A stretch of 64,000 nucleotides of DNA from Saccharothrix saharensis (GTDB lineage Bacteria; Actinomycetota; Actinomycetes; Mycobacteriales; Pseudonocardiaceae), in the NCBI RefSeq assembly GCF_006716745.1, contig NZ_VFPP01000001.1, positions 5,591,386 through 5,655,385 of the forward strand, given 5' to 3'. A program made the position numbers and the translations under genes. This document shows positions 1 through 8,311 of the stretch, in pieces (within the stretch, counting starts at the first letter, position 1; every line of letters begins with the position of its first letter). The notes below the pieces were generated by a model. That model ran no database searches and was not told the DNA's origin. It saw only the letters and a list, made by a program, of their open reading frames with translations.

Positions 1-3000
1 CTTCGTCGGGGTTGATGTTGCGGTTGTAGAGGCCGCCCTTGCCCTCTTGGTGTGCGAAGGTCCGGTCGCTGCCCACGGAGTGGACGTGCATGAACTCGTG
101 GGTGAGCAGGTGGCGGATGGCGTCGGCTTTGCGGGCGGGGTCGGTGGTGAGGCCGTCGAGGTGGTTGGTGTTGAGCAGCACGTGTCCGTTGATGGCCCGG
201 GCGGGGTTGGTGAGGGTGCTGTCGATCAACGCCTGCCGGGTCGCGTCGACGTCGCCGTTCGGGCCGACCTTGGCCCGCACGACCTGGTCCAGCAGGGCGT
301 CGAGGCGGTCGGCGGTGGCGAGGTCGCCGTCGTTGAGCCGGCGCAGGAAGTCCGGGGACAGGATCTCGTCGCGGACCTGGCGCGCGTCGACGTCGCCTTG
401 GGTGTCGGTCTCCAGTGCCGTGTCCAGCTCCTGCTGGAGCGCGAAGTGCTTGGCGAACGTCTGCTCGTCGAGCTGCACGACCAGGTCGGGGTTCACGTTC
501 GGCGTGGTGGTGATGCCGTGGTTGGTGTCGAGGGTGCCGAACAGCGCGTCGAAACCGGCCCGGATCTGGCCGATGTCGACCGGGACGCCCGCGATCTCCA
601 GCGTCGCCGGGGGGATGTCGGCGGGCAGGAGGTCGAGGATGCCGTCGGTCAGGGTGGTGTCCCTGACGTCCGCGAACGGCTGCGCCGGGGTGGCGGGTGC
701 GTTCACCTGCACCGGGGGCGCGCCGGGCGGCGGCGGTGCGGCCGGTCCGGTGGTCGTGCCCGGTGTCGCGGCGCTGGTCGTGGTGCCCGGCGGTGGCGGT
801 GGTGGCGGGGGTGCCGTCTGCTGCGTGAAGGTCGACCCCGGCGGCGGGGGCGGCGGCGGAGGAGCGGGCGGACCGACCGAGCGGACGGTGGTCCGGGCGT
901 CGCTCCGCGTGTCGGTCCGGGCCGACGGGTGGGTGTCCGGCTGCGTGCCGAACTCGGGCGGGCGCGGCGGTGGGGTCTGGCGGGGCGAGTCCGGGTCGTG
1001 CAGGGTGGCGTGGCTCGCGTCGGGCACCATCACCTGGCTGTCGGTGGTGCGCTCGATCTGCCACAGGTGCCGCGGCTTGATCGTCGGGTCGCCGTGCACG
1101 CCCGTGCCCATCAGGCCGTCGTCGTTCACCACGAGGTTGGACGGGGTGTGCCCGGGCGGCAGCGGCTTGCCGTCGCTGTTGAAGATGCGGGCGTCCGGGC
1201 CGGCCGCGTCCTTGTACTCGTCCGGCAGGCCGAAGTAGTGCGCGACCTCGTGGGCGAGCACGTTCGACGAGGTCTGCGTGCCCCAGTTGAGCTGGTCGGC
1301 GTCGGTCGACTTCGTCACGTCGATCGTGGTGTGCGCCTGCGCGGGGTCGGTGACGAACTCCACCCTGGCGTGGAACTGGTCACCGGAGGGCAGCCGGTAG
1401 CCCTGGTTCAGCAACCGGTCGACGCCCTCGGCGGTCTTCGTCCGCACGCCGTCCACATCGGACCCGGTGATGCCGTCACCGGGCTTGAGGTGGACCTTGA
1501 GGGTGTACTCCTTGACCCACTTGCCGGGGGCGACCTCCATCCGGCGCACGTCGTGCCGGACGAGGCCGGTGATGGAGTTGACGGTGCCCGGCGTGCTCGA
1601 CCGCTGCACGTCGGCGACTTCGGTGTCCACCGTGCGCACGGGTGCCTTGTCGCGCACCGGGTCCCACAGCGCCGAGGGCTGCGGGTTCTTCGGCGCGGAC
1701 CAGTCCGACGTGGACGCGGTGCTGTGCCGCCAGGACTCGTCGGCGGCGACGTCCTTGGTGGTTCCCGCCGGGGGGACGACGTCCGGTGTGATGACGCCGT
1801 CCGGCGTGGGGACGTTGGACGGCGCGGGGACGTCGGGCGGTGGGGCGGCTCGCGTGACCGACGGGTTGTCCGGCCGGGGGGTGCCGAAGTACTCGTCGAC
1901 CATGGTCTGGAAGGCGCTGTCGGCGTCGAACTTGACCCACTTGCTGTTCTTGTTGAGCTCCTTGTTCAGGTCGTTGACGTTGTCCTGGTAGCGGTTGGCG
2001 CCGGTGTCGGGGAACTGGTTGTACTGGCTGGGCTTGCCGTCGCGGTCGGACAGCGCGTCGGTGATGCTGCGGGCCAGGATCTCGGTCATGGCCTCGTCGG
2101 GGTTGACGTCCTTCTTGTAGACGCCGCCCTGCCCGTCGCGGTGGGCGAACGTGACGTCGCTGCCCACGGAGTTCAGGTGCATGAACTCGTGGGTGAGCAG
2201 GTGGCGGATCGCGTCGGCCTTGCGGCTCTGGTCGGTGGTGAGGCCGCCGAGGTGGTCGGTGTTGAGCAGGATCTGACCGTTGATCGCGCGCGCCGGGTTG
2301 GTGAGCGTGCTCTCGACCAACTTGGCCCGCTCGGTGCCGAGGTTGCCGTTCGGGCCGATCTTGGCCTGGACGACCTGGTCGAGCAGGGTGTCGAGGCGGG
2401 CGACGGTGGCCGGGTCGTTGGTGCTGAGGCGGTGCATGAAGTCGGGCGAGAGGATCTCGTCGCGGACCTGGCGCGGGTTGGCGATGCCCTGGTTGTTGAG
2501 CTGGTCGACCGTGACGTCGGACTCACCGCGGTTGTCCGTCTTCAGCGCCGCGTCCAGCTCTTGTTGGACGGCGAAGTGCTTGGCGAAGGTGTGCTGGTCG
2601 AACTGGACGATCAGGTTGGGGTCGACGGTGGGCGTCTTGGTGACGCCGTGGTCGGCGTTCAGGGTGGCGAACAACGCGTCGAAACCGGCTTGGATCTGGC
2701 CGATGTCGACCTGGACGTCCGCGATGGTCATCGGCGCGGGCGTGATGTCGGCCGGCAGGTTGTCGAGGATGCCGGCCTTGAGGGCGTTGTCGCGCCGCAC
2801 CGAGAACGGGCCCGCCGGTGCGGTGGGCGCGTTCGGCTGCGCGGGGACCATGCCGGGCGGCGGGGGGATGACCGCGCCGAACACCGGCGGCGGGGGTGGC
2901 GGCTGGACACCGAACCCGGGCGGCGGCGGGGGTGCCTGGACTCCCGCACCCGGCGGTGGCGGGGGCGGCGGCGCTTGGTTGTTGAAGCCGGGTGGCGGGG

Positions 3001-5734
3001 GCGGAGGTGGCGGGGCCTGGTTGTTGAAGCCGGGCGGGGGCGGCGGGGGCGGCGGCACCTGGTTGCCCTGGCCCGGTGGTGGTGGGGGTGGAGGCGGCGC
3101 GGGCACGTTGGCCGGCGGCTGGGTGGTGTCGGTGGAGGGGGCCGACCGGCTCGTGGGCGTGGTGGGGCTGCTCGGCGGCGTGGTGTCCGCGAGCGGTGGT
3201 GCGGGTCGTGTGGTGACGGGGGCCGGCTGCGTGGGGGCCGGCGGTGTGGTGTCGGCGAGTGGCGGTGCGGGTCGTGTGGTGACGGGGGCCGGTGGGGTGG
3301 CGGCCGGGGGTGTGACGGGGGCAGGTGGGGGTGTGGTGTCCGCGAGCGGCGGCGCCGGTCGGGTGGTGACCGGGGCGGGCGACGGTGTGGGAGCCGTCGG
3401 AGGCGTGACCGGTGGCGCGGGTGCAACCGGTGGCGCGGAGACGTTCGGGGCCACCGGGGGTGGGGTGATGGTCGGCGTCGCCGGGGGCGGGGTGATGGTC
3501 GGCTTGCTGGTCGGTGGTGCGGGGGTGGTGGCGGCGGGCGGTGGGGCGACCGGGCTGGGGGTGGCCGGGGGTGGGGTGACCGTCGTCGGCGTGGCCGGGG
3601 GCTTGGCGGCGTCGGGCGCGGGTGGGGTGGTCAGGGGCGGTGGTGTGGTGATGGTGGGCTTCGGCGCGGGCGGTGGCGTGGAGGGGGAGGTGGTCGGTGC
3701 CTTGGTGATGGTGCCGTCGCCCGTGGGTGGCTTGGGTGCGTCGAAGGCGCCCTTGTCCGGGCCACCGGTGAACTTGCTCGAACGGTCCGTGGACGGGCTC
3801 CCGGCCGGAGCGCCGGCGGCGGGCGGTGCGGCCACCGGGGGCACGACCGGAGCGCTCACCGGAGGCGGTGAGCCGGCCGGGGGCTTCGGGCCGGCCGCGG
3901 CGGGTGCCGGAGTCGTGGGTGCCGGAGACGTGGGTGCGGGAGTGGTGGTTGCGGGGGGAGGCGTGCTGAGGGGCGGTGCGCTGGGCGTCGGGCCGGCGAC
4001 GGGCGTGTTGGTGGTGGGCTTCGGCGCGGGCGGTGGCGTGGAGGGGGAGGTGGTCGGTGCCTTGGTGATGGTGCCGTCACCCGTGGGTGGCTTGGGTGCG
4101 TCGAAGACGCCCTTGCCCGGGCCGCCGGTGAACCTGCTCGAACGGTCGGACCCGCCGGCCGCACCGGGCGAAGCACCCGGGGCCATCGGCGCGCCGGCCA
4201 TCGGCGGCACGGTCGGAGCACCCACCGGCGGCGTCACGCCCGGTGCGGCCTTCGGGCCCGTCGACGGCGGGGCGGTGGCGGTGCTGGGGCCGCTCGCGGG
4301 CGGCGAGGTGACGGTCGGGGCGCTCGCGGTCGGGACGTTGGGTGCGCCGGTGGTCGGCTTCGGCGCGGCGGGTGGCGTCGACGGGGAACCGGCCGGGGGC
4401 TTGGTGATGGTGCCGTCACCCGTGGGTGGCTTGGGCGCGTCGAAGACGCCCTTGCCGGGACCGCCGGTGAACTTGCTCGAACGGTCGGCCGCGCCCGCGG
4501 CACCCGGCGCGCTGCCGGGAGCCATCGGCGCGCCGGTCATCGGCGGAGGGGTCGAGGTCGGCACCCCGGACGGCACGCCCGTGAGGCCGCGGGCCGCCGT
4601 GCTCCCACCCGGAGTGGTCGCACCGGTCACCGGCCCGACGCCCGGCGTCGGACCGCCCTTGACCGACGGCCCGCCCGGCGACGTGCCGGGGACCGAGCCC
4701 ACCGACGGACCACCGGGCGACTTCGACCCACCCGGCGTGTTCACGCCGGACGCACCCGGGATGCCCGCGATCGGCCCCACCGACGGCCCACCGGTGCCAC
4801 GCGATCCGCCGGGTGGTGTCACGCCGGGCGCGCCGGGGAGGTTCTTGACCGGCGTGACCGACGGCCCACCGGTCCCACGGGACCCGCCGGGTGGTGTCAC
4901 GCCGGGCGCGCCGGGGAGGTTCTTGACCGGCGTGACCGACGGCCCACCGGTCCCGCGCGATCCGCCGGGTGGTGTCACGCCGGGCGCGCCGGGCAGGTTC
5001 TTGACCGGCGTCACGGACGGCCCACCGGGGCCCTTGACCCCACCGGACCCGCTCGGCCCGGTCGCGCCGGGCAGGTTCTTCACCGGCGCGACGGACGGCC
5101 CACCGGCCCCCTTGACCCCACCGGAGCCGTTCGGCCCGGTCGCACCGGGCACGTTCTTGATCGGCGCGACGGACGGCCCACCGGGCCCCTTGACCCCGCC
5201 CGACCCGTTGGGACCGGTGCCACCGGGCAGGTCCCGGACCGGCGTCACGGACGGCCCGCCCGGCCCCTTCACCCCGAGCGGTCCGTTGCCGGGGGAGCCC
5301 GGTGGGCGCTGGGCGTTCGAGTTCGGGTCGATCTTGGTGAACTGGTCGCGGCTGAACTGGTCGTTCTGCACGTGCGTCTGCAGCGTGGCCTTCAACCCCG
5401 ACTGGACGTTGCCCATCGCGGTCGAGGCGTTGTTCGCCTGCTTCACCGACGCGTCGTTGGAGCTGTTCAACGCGGGCACGGCGACGATGCCGATCGGGCC
5501 CAGCGCGTTCGGCGCGAGCTTGAGCCCCTGCAACCCGCTGGAGATCGCCGCCAGCCGGGACTGGAGGTCACCGGCGCGCTTCTGCGCGCCCTCCATGGAC
5601 GACTCGCTCATGCCGAAGCCGGAGTTGCCGGTCGGCCCGCCCGGTGACGGCGGTGGCGCGGGCGGTGGTGGCGACGACGGGTTGCCCGAGGGACCCGGGG
5701 TCGTGTTCGTGTCGACGCCGCCACCGCGTGCCAT
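1..5734 (-). CDS. Giant type VII-associated protein with three metallopeptidase-like motifs (C-terminus beyond window)
   Basis: The frame stays open from an ATG at 5734 (GGAGAA upstream) to the window edge, giving at least 1911 residues. Residues about 40-135 look helical and ESX-like. Residues about 160-340 are tandem 26-residue Gly/Pro repeats, followed by a long Pro/Thr/Ala region and poly-proline stretches up to about residue 970. Three HExxH motifs follow: HEFMH at 1182-1186 with a downstream DEAMTE (gluzincin-like), HEVAHYFGLPDEY from 1495 with a later GLMGTG (metzincin-like HExxHxxGxxD plus Met-turn), and a second HEFMH at 1879-1883 in a copy of the first domain. No signal peptide is visible. 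It is the last visible gene of a minus-strand cassette behind a W-x-G protein and a YbaB-like protein. A secreted protease or multi-domain effector is inferred; substrate unknown. Confidence 0.85.
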   Translation of the reverse strand, partial: MARGGGVDTNTTPGPSGNPSSPPPPAPPPSPGGPTGNSGFGMSESSMEGAQKRAGDLQSRLAAISSGLQGLKLAPNALGPIGIVAVPALNSSNDASVKQANNASTAMGNVQSGLKATLQTHVQNDQFSRDQFTKIDPNSNAQRPPGSPGNGPLGVKGPGGPSVTPVRDLPGGTGPNGSGGVKGPGGPSVAPIKNVPGATGPNGSGGVKGAGGPSVAPVKNLPGATGPSGSGGVKGPGGPSVTPVKNLPGAPGVTPPGGSRGTGGPSVTPVKNLPGAPGVTPPGGSRGTGGPSVTPVKNLPGAPGVTPPGGSRGTGGPSVGPIAGIPGASGVNTPGGSKSPGGPSVGSVPGTSPGGPSVKGGPTPGVGPVTGATTPGGSTAARGLTGVPSGVPTSTPPPMTGAPMAPGSAPGAAGAADRSSKFTGGPGKGVFDAPKPPTGDGTITKPPAGSPSTPPAAPKPTTGAPNVPTASAPTVTSPPASGPSTATAPPSTGPKAAPGVTPPVGAPTVPPMAGAPMAPGASPGAAGGSDRSSRFTGGPGKGVFDAPKPPTGDGTITKAPTTSPSTPPPAPKPTTNTPVAGPTPSAPPLSTPPPATTTPAPTSPAPTTPAPAAAGPKPPAGSPPPVSAPVVPPVAAPPAAGAPAGSPSTDRSSKFTGGPDKGAFDAPKPPTGDGTITKAPTTSPSTPPPAPKPTITTPPPLTTPPAPDAAKPPATPTTVTPPPATPSPVAPPPAATTPAPPTSKPTITPPPATPTITPPPVAPNVSAPPVAPAPPVTPPTAPTPSPAPVTTRPAPPLADTTPPPAPVTPPAATPPAPVTTRPAPPLADTTPPAPTQPAPVTTRPAPPLADTTPPSSPTTPTSRSAPSTDTTQPPANVPAPPPPPPPPGQGNQVPPPPPPPPGFNNQAPPPPPPPPGFNNQAPPPPPPPGAGVQAPPPPPGFGVQPPPPPPVFGAVIPPPPGMVPAQPNAPTAPAGPFSVRRDNALKAGILDNLPADITPAPMTIADVQVDIGQIQAGFDALFATLNADHGVTKTPTVDPNLIVQFDQHTFAKHFAVQQELDAALKTDNRGESDVTVDQLNNQGIANPRQVRDEILSPDFMHRLSTNDPATVARLDTLLDQVVQAKIGPNGNLGTERAKLVESTLTNPARAINGQILLNTDHLGGLTTDQSRKADAIRHLLTHEFMHLNSVGSDVTFAHRDGQGGVYKKDVNPDEAMTEILARSITDALSDRDGKPSQYNQFPDTGANRYQDNVNDLNKELNKNSKWVKFDADSAFQTMVDEYFGTPRPDNPSVTRAAPPPDVPAPSNVPTPDGVITPDVVPPAGTTKDVAADESWRHSTASTSDWSAPKNPQPSALWDPVRDKAPVRTVDTEVADVQRSSTPGTVNSITGLVRHDVRRMEVAPGKWVKEYTLKVHLKPGDGITGSDVDGVRTKTAEGVDRLLNQGYRLPSGDQFHARVEFVTDPAQAHTTIDVTKSTDADQLNWGTQTSSNVLAHEVAHYFGLPDEYKDAAGPDARIFNSDGKPLPPGHTPSNLVVNDDGLMGTGVHGDPTIKPRHLWQIERTTDSQVMVPDASHATLHDPDSPRQTPPPRPPEFGTQPDTHPSARTDTRSDARTTVRSVGPPAPPPPPPPPGSTFTQQTAPPPPPPPPGTTTSAATPGTTTGPAAPPPPGAPPVQVNAPATPAQPFADVRDTTLTDGILDLLPADIPPATLEIAGVPVDIGQIRAGFDALFGTLDTNHGITTTPNVNPDLVVQLDEQTFAKHFALQQELDTALETDTQGDVDARQVRDEILSPDFLRRLNDGDLATADRLDALLDQVVRAKVGPNGDVDATRQALIDSTLTNPARAINGHVLLNTNHLDGLTTDPARKADAIRHLLTHEFMHVHSVGSDRTFAHQEGKGGLYNRNINPDE
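3650..4487 (-). repeat. Three copies of a ~140-bp in-frame block
   Basis: Blocks near 3650-3788, 4010-4148 and 4348-4487 encode nearly the same segment, containing FTGGPGKGVFDAPKPP followed by TGDGTITK and a Pro/Thr tail. They are separated by about 200 bp of variable Pro/Thr-rich coding sequence. Further downstream (3178-3380) a shorter TRPAPPLADTTPP motif also occurs three times. These repeats form the linker between the N-terminal domain and the first metallopeptidase-like domain. Confidence 0.75.
4703..5260 (-). repeat. 78-bp in-frame tandem repeats (26-residue units)
   Basis: Within the giant gene a 78-bp unit repeats head to tail, with clear boundaries at 4781, 4859, 4937, 5015, 5093 and 5171 and a more diverged unit upstream of 4781. 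The three copies from 4781 to 5014 are almost identical; the others keep the start (ACGGCCCACCGG on the plus strand) but diverge in the middle. On the coding strand each unit begins GGPSV and contains a PVKNLPG-like core. The length is a multiple of three, so copy-number change keeps the frame. Confidence 0.85.
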
Positions 5735-5758
5735 GGCTGGTTCTCCGGTGCTCTAGGA

Positions 5759-7417
5759 CTAGACCTGGACGGAACTGGACGACGACCCGTTCGGCGCGGG
5801 CTGCGACTGCTGCGACTGGAACGACTCGTAGCTCGACTTCGCCGCCTCGCCCGCCGCCTTGGCGTCGTTCGCCGCCCGCTCGGCGGTCGTGCCCGCCTGC
5901 TCGGCCTTGCGCGACGCCTCCTCGGCGGCCTTGATGTCGGCCTCGCTGCCGGACGCGAACGCCTTGGCGTTGGCCTCGGCCGCCGCCGCGTTGGCCGCCG
6001 CGAAGTCCACGTTCGCCTGCTCGTACTTGGCGTTCGCCGCCTTCGCCGCGTCGTTCTTGGCCGTCAGGTCGCTCTCGGCGGCCGCGCGCGCCGGGTCGTC
6101 CTGCCCGGGGTTGTTGCGCTTGTACTCCTCGTACGCGGCCTTCGCGGCCTCGTCGGCGGGCTTGGCGTCGTTCAACGCCGCGTTGCTCGCCTTGGCTGCG
6201 TCGGCGACGTCACGGCTCTCCTTCGCGGCGACCTCGGCGGCCTTCGCGGCCTCCGCGCGCAACGAGTCCGCCTCGCCCTTCGCCGACTCGTACTTCGCCA
6301 TCGCGGCGTCGTAGCCCGCCTGGTCGCCGCGCGCGGCGGCGGCGTTGGCCTCGTCGATGGCCGAGCTGACCTTCGCGTTGGCGGCGGCGGCCTTCTCGGT
6401 GGTGGCGTTCAGCGCCTCGTTGGCCTTCTTGGCCTCCTCGGCGGCCGCGGCCTCCTGCTCCTTGGCCTTGCTGTACTTCTCGTTGGCCTCCTCGGCCTTC
6501 TTGTTGGCGTCGGTGACCTTGTCGTCCTGCACGTCCTTGGCCAGCGCCTTGTCGATCTCGCGGTCGACGCCCTTCTGCGCCTTCCACGACTCGTAGCCGA
6601 CCTCGGCCACGTCGGCGATGTTCTCGAACCGGTTCCAGCCCTTGCCGACGTTCTCGGTGATCTCGTCGAGGTTCTTGATCCGGCCCATCTGCCTGCCCAG
6701 CGCCGCGGTCAGCCGGGCGATCCGGGACGCGATGTTCACGCCCAGCGCCACGGCCTTGCCGACCGCGAAGCCGATGTAGGCCGCGATCGACGCGCCGAAC
6801 GTGATGACCGCGGTGGCGGCGGCGATCAGCGCGCCCGCCAGCAGCGACCCGAGCAGCTGGGCGATCAGGTCGCGCACGATGTCGCGCAGCACCGACACCA
6901 GCACGCCGCAGATCGCGACGATCTTGGCCTTCTGCTCGACGGCGTTGGCCAGCGCGTCCAGCTCCTGGCCCATCGCCTCCATGTTCTTCTGGAACGCCTC
7001 GGCCGACGCGCCGGTCCACCCGTCGACCGCGCCCAGCTCGCGCCGGTGGTCCTCGGCCAGCACGCGCAGTTCGGCGGCCTGCTTCTTGGTCGCCTCGACG
7101 TTGGCGTTGATCTCGTCCGGGTCGCCCATCAGCTGGTCGAGCGGTTCCTTGAGGAACGACACGTGCTCGATCAGCCAGCCGATGCCCGCGCCGAGGATCG
7201 TGCCGAACGGGTCGACCGCCAGCATGGCCATCGACGACGCCGTGCCGATCGCGGCGAACGTGATGTCCAGCGCCTTCTCGGTCTCGGTCTCCGCGTCCTT
7301 GCCGATCGTGGTGATCATCTCGTCCCACGCCGAGATGAACAGGGAGCCCTTGAACTTGTTCTGCTCGGTGATCTCCATGCCCGGAGGCGAGGCGATCGGG
7401 GTGTCGGGGGCGGTCAT
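5759..7417 (-). CDS. WXG100-like membrane and coiled-coil protein
   Basis: 552 residues, ATG at 7417 with AGGAGA upstream. A helical N-terminal part carries a W-x-G motif (GWTG, W134) of the kind that marks WXG100/ESX proteins. Residues about 187-231 form a strongly hydrophobic Ala/Gly/Ile-rich segment compatible with one or two membrane helices. From about 290 to 540 it is an Ala/Lys/Glu-rich coiled coil, and it ends in a Ser-rich tail. It lies 17 nt after the YbaB-like gene and 24 nt before the giant gene, so the three are probably co-transcribed. It may be a carrier or surface partner of the giant protein (inference); no enzymatic motif is visible. Confidence 0.85.
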   Translation of the reverse strand: MTAPDTPIASPPGMEITEQNKFKGSLFISAWDEMITTIGKDAETETEKALDITFAAIGTASSMAMLAVDPFGTILGAGIGWLIEHVSFLKEPLDQLMGDPDEINANVEATKKQAAELRVLAEDHRRELGAVDGWTGASAEAFQKNMEAMGQELDALANAVEQKAKIVAICGVLVSVLRDIVRDLIAQLLGSLLAGALIAAATAVITFGASIAAYIGFAVGKAVALGVNIASRIARLTAALGRQMGRIKNLDEITENVGKGWNRFENIADVAEVGYESWKAQKGVDREIDKALAKDVQDDKVTDANKKAEEANEKYSKAKEQEAAAAEEAKKANEALNATTEKAAAANAKVSSAIDEANAAAARGDQAGYDAAMAKYESAKGEADSLRAEAAKAAEVAAKESRDVADAAKASNAALNDAKPADEAAKAAYEEYKRNNPGQDDPARAAAESDLTAKNDAAKAANAKYEQANVDFAAANAAAAEANAKAFASGSEADIKAAEEASRKAEQAGTTAERAANDAKAAGEAAKSSYESFQSQQSQPAPNGSSSSSVQV

Positions 7418-7434
7418 CGGTCAGGGTCTCCTCG

Positions 7435-7962
7435 TCACCAGGGCTGGTTGTCGTCGTCCTCGTCGTCGGCAGGGCGCGAGGGGCGCGCCGGGCGCGACGG
7501 CGGCTGCGGCTGGGCGGCCTGCGCCTGCCAGCCCGGCTGGACCGGGGCGGGCGCCGGCCGGGTGGGCTCGGGTTCCGGCTCGGCGTACTCCGGCTCGGCG
7601 TAGTCGGACCCGTCGTCCTCGACCTCGTCGTCCGGGATGGCGTCGCTGACCATGCGCATGGCCTCGGTGCCCTCGCCGAGCGGCTCGAACGCGGCCATCA
7701 CCTGCTGCGCGGCCTGCTTCTGCGCGACCTTGGCCGTCTGCATGATCACGGCGGTGAGGCGGGCGGAGCCGAGCTCGGTCGCCCGGTGGCCGAGCTGGAT
7801 GTTGAGCAGGCCGCCGTTCGGGCCGACGGTGATGGTCACCGCGCCGTCCGGGCTGGACGCCGTGGCCTGCGAGTTCTGGAAGTTCTCCTGGAGGTCGGCC
7901 GACTTCCGCTGGAGATCGGCCAGCTTTGCCTCGAAGTTGTCGAGCCACTGCTGGGGGTCCAA
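7435..7962 (-). CDS. YbaB/EbfC-family-like protein
   Basis: 175 residues. The start is set by an AGGAGG six bases before a TTG at 7962; an in-frame upstream TTG abuts the AGGAGG and is too close. The first ~90 residues have the YbaB/EbfC pattern: an amphipathic helix, then SSPDGAVTITVGPNG and a second helix. The C-terminal ~80 residues are acidic and Pro-rich (EPEYAEPEPEP, DDEDDDNQPW), unlike the ~100-residue classical nucleoid protein. YbaB-like genes commonly sit beside ESX-type genes in actinomycetes, which fits its place at the head of this cassette. DNA binding is not shown. Confidence 0.85.
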   Translation of the reverse strand: MDPQQWLDNFEAKLADLQRKSADLQENFQNSQATASSPDGAVTITVGPNGGLLNIQLGHRATELGSARLTAVIMQTAKVAQKQAAQQVMAAFEPLGEGTEAMRMVSDAIPDDEVEDDGSDYAEPEYAEPEPEPTRPAPAPVQPGWQAQAAQPQPPSRPARPSRPADDEDDDNQPW

Positions 7963-8311
7963 GGTCAACCTCCTAGGGGGGATATCGGTGCAGGTTGGAG
8001 TGCACCCGAGCCCGCCAACGCCGCCCCAACGCCCCACCAACGGGTCACCCTGCGGGCCCCCGAACCCCGTCGCGCCCGTCCGCCACGTCACCCGATCCGC
8101 GCCTTGACGGTGAGTAACCGGCTACGACACCGGGAAGTCACCAGATCACTACGAGTGGCGGAGTCGCCCGATGGCACCAACGATTAGGTCACGTGCGGAC
8201 CGGTACGTGCGCGGGTGTCATTACTACGGGGTACGGTTCGCCACTCGGAAGCCCCGACGGCCCGCCGTCGGGATTTGTCTGCTCCTAGACGAGCAGGGAG
8301 GGAGACGAGCC
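7963..8311. other. Divergent intergenic region (349 bp), presumed promoters
   Basis: This stretch separates the type VII cassette (minus) from the nucleoside-uptake lipoprotein (plus), so it should carry two promoters. A TTGACG lies at 8104-8109, but the following TACGAC is only 13 bp away, so no promoter is assigned. No palindromic operator or convincing small gene was seen. The ribosome binding sites of both flanking genes lie at its edges. Confidence 0.4.

Noticed and set aside
47..3871. Very long plus-strand reading frames across the first 5.7 kb
   Set aside because: They are antisense shadows of the giant minus-strand gene in Gly/Pro-rich sequence. The minus frame has a ribosome site, repeats of 26 residues and three HExxH motifs; the plus frames have no recognisable domain.
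8104..8128. Promoter for the BMP lipoprotein from TTGACG and TACGAC
   Set aside because: The spacer is only 13 bp, too short for a sigma-70-type promoter.
8171..8311. Longer start for the BMP lipoprotein
   Set aside because: It would place the signal peptide and lipobox about 70 residues inside the protein and has no ribosome site.
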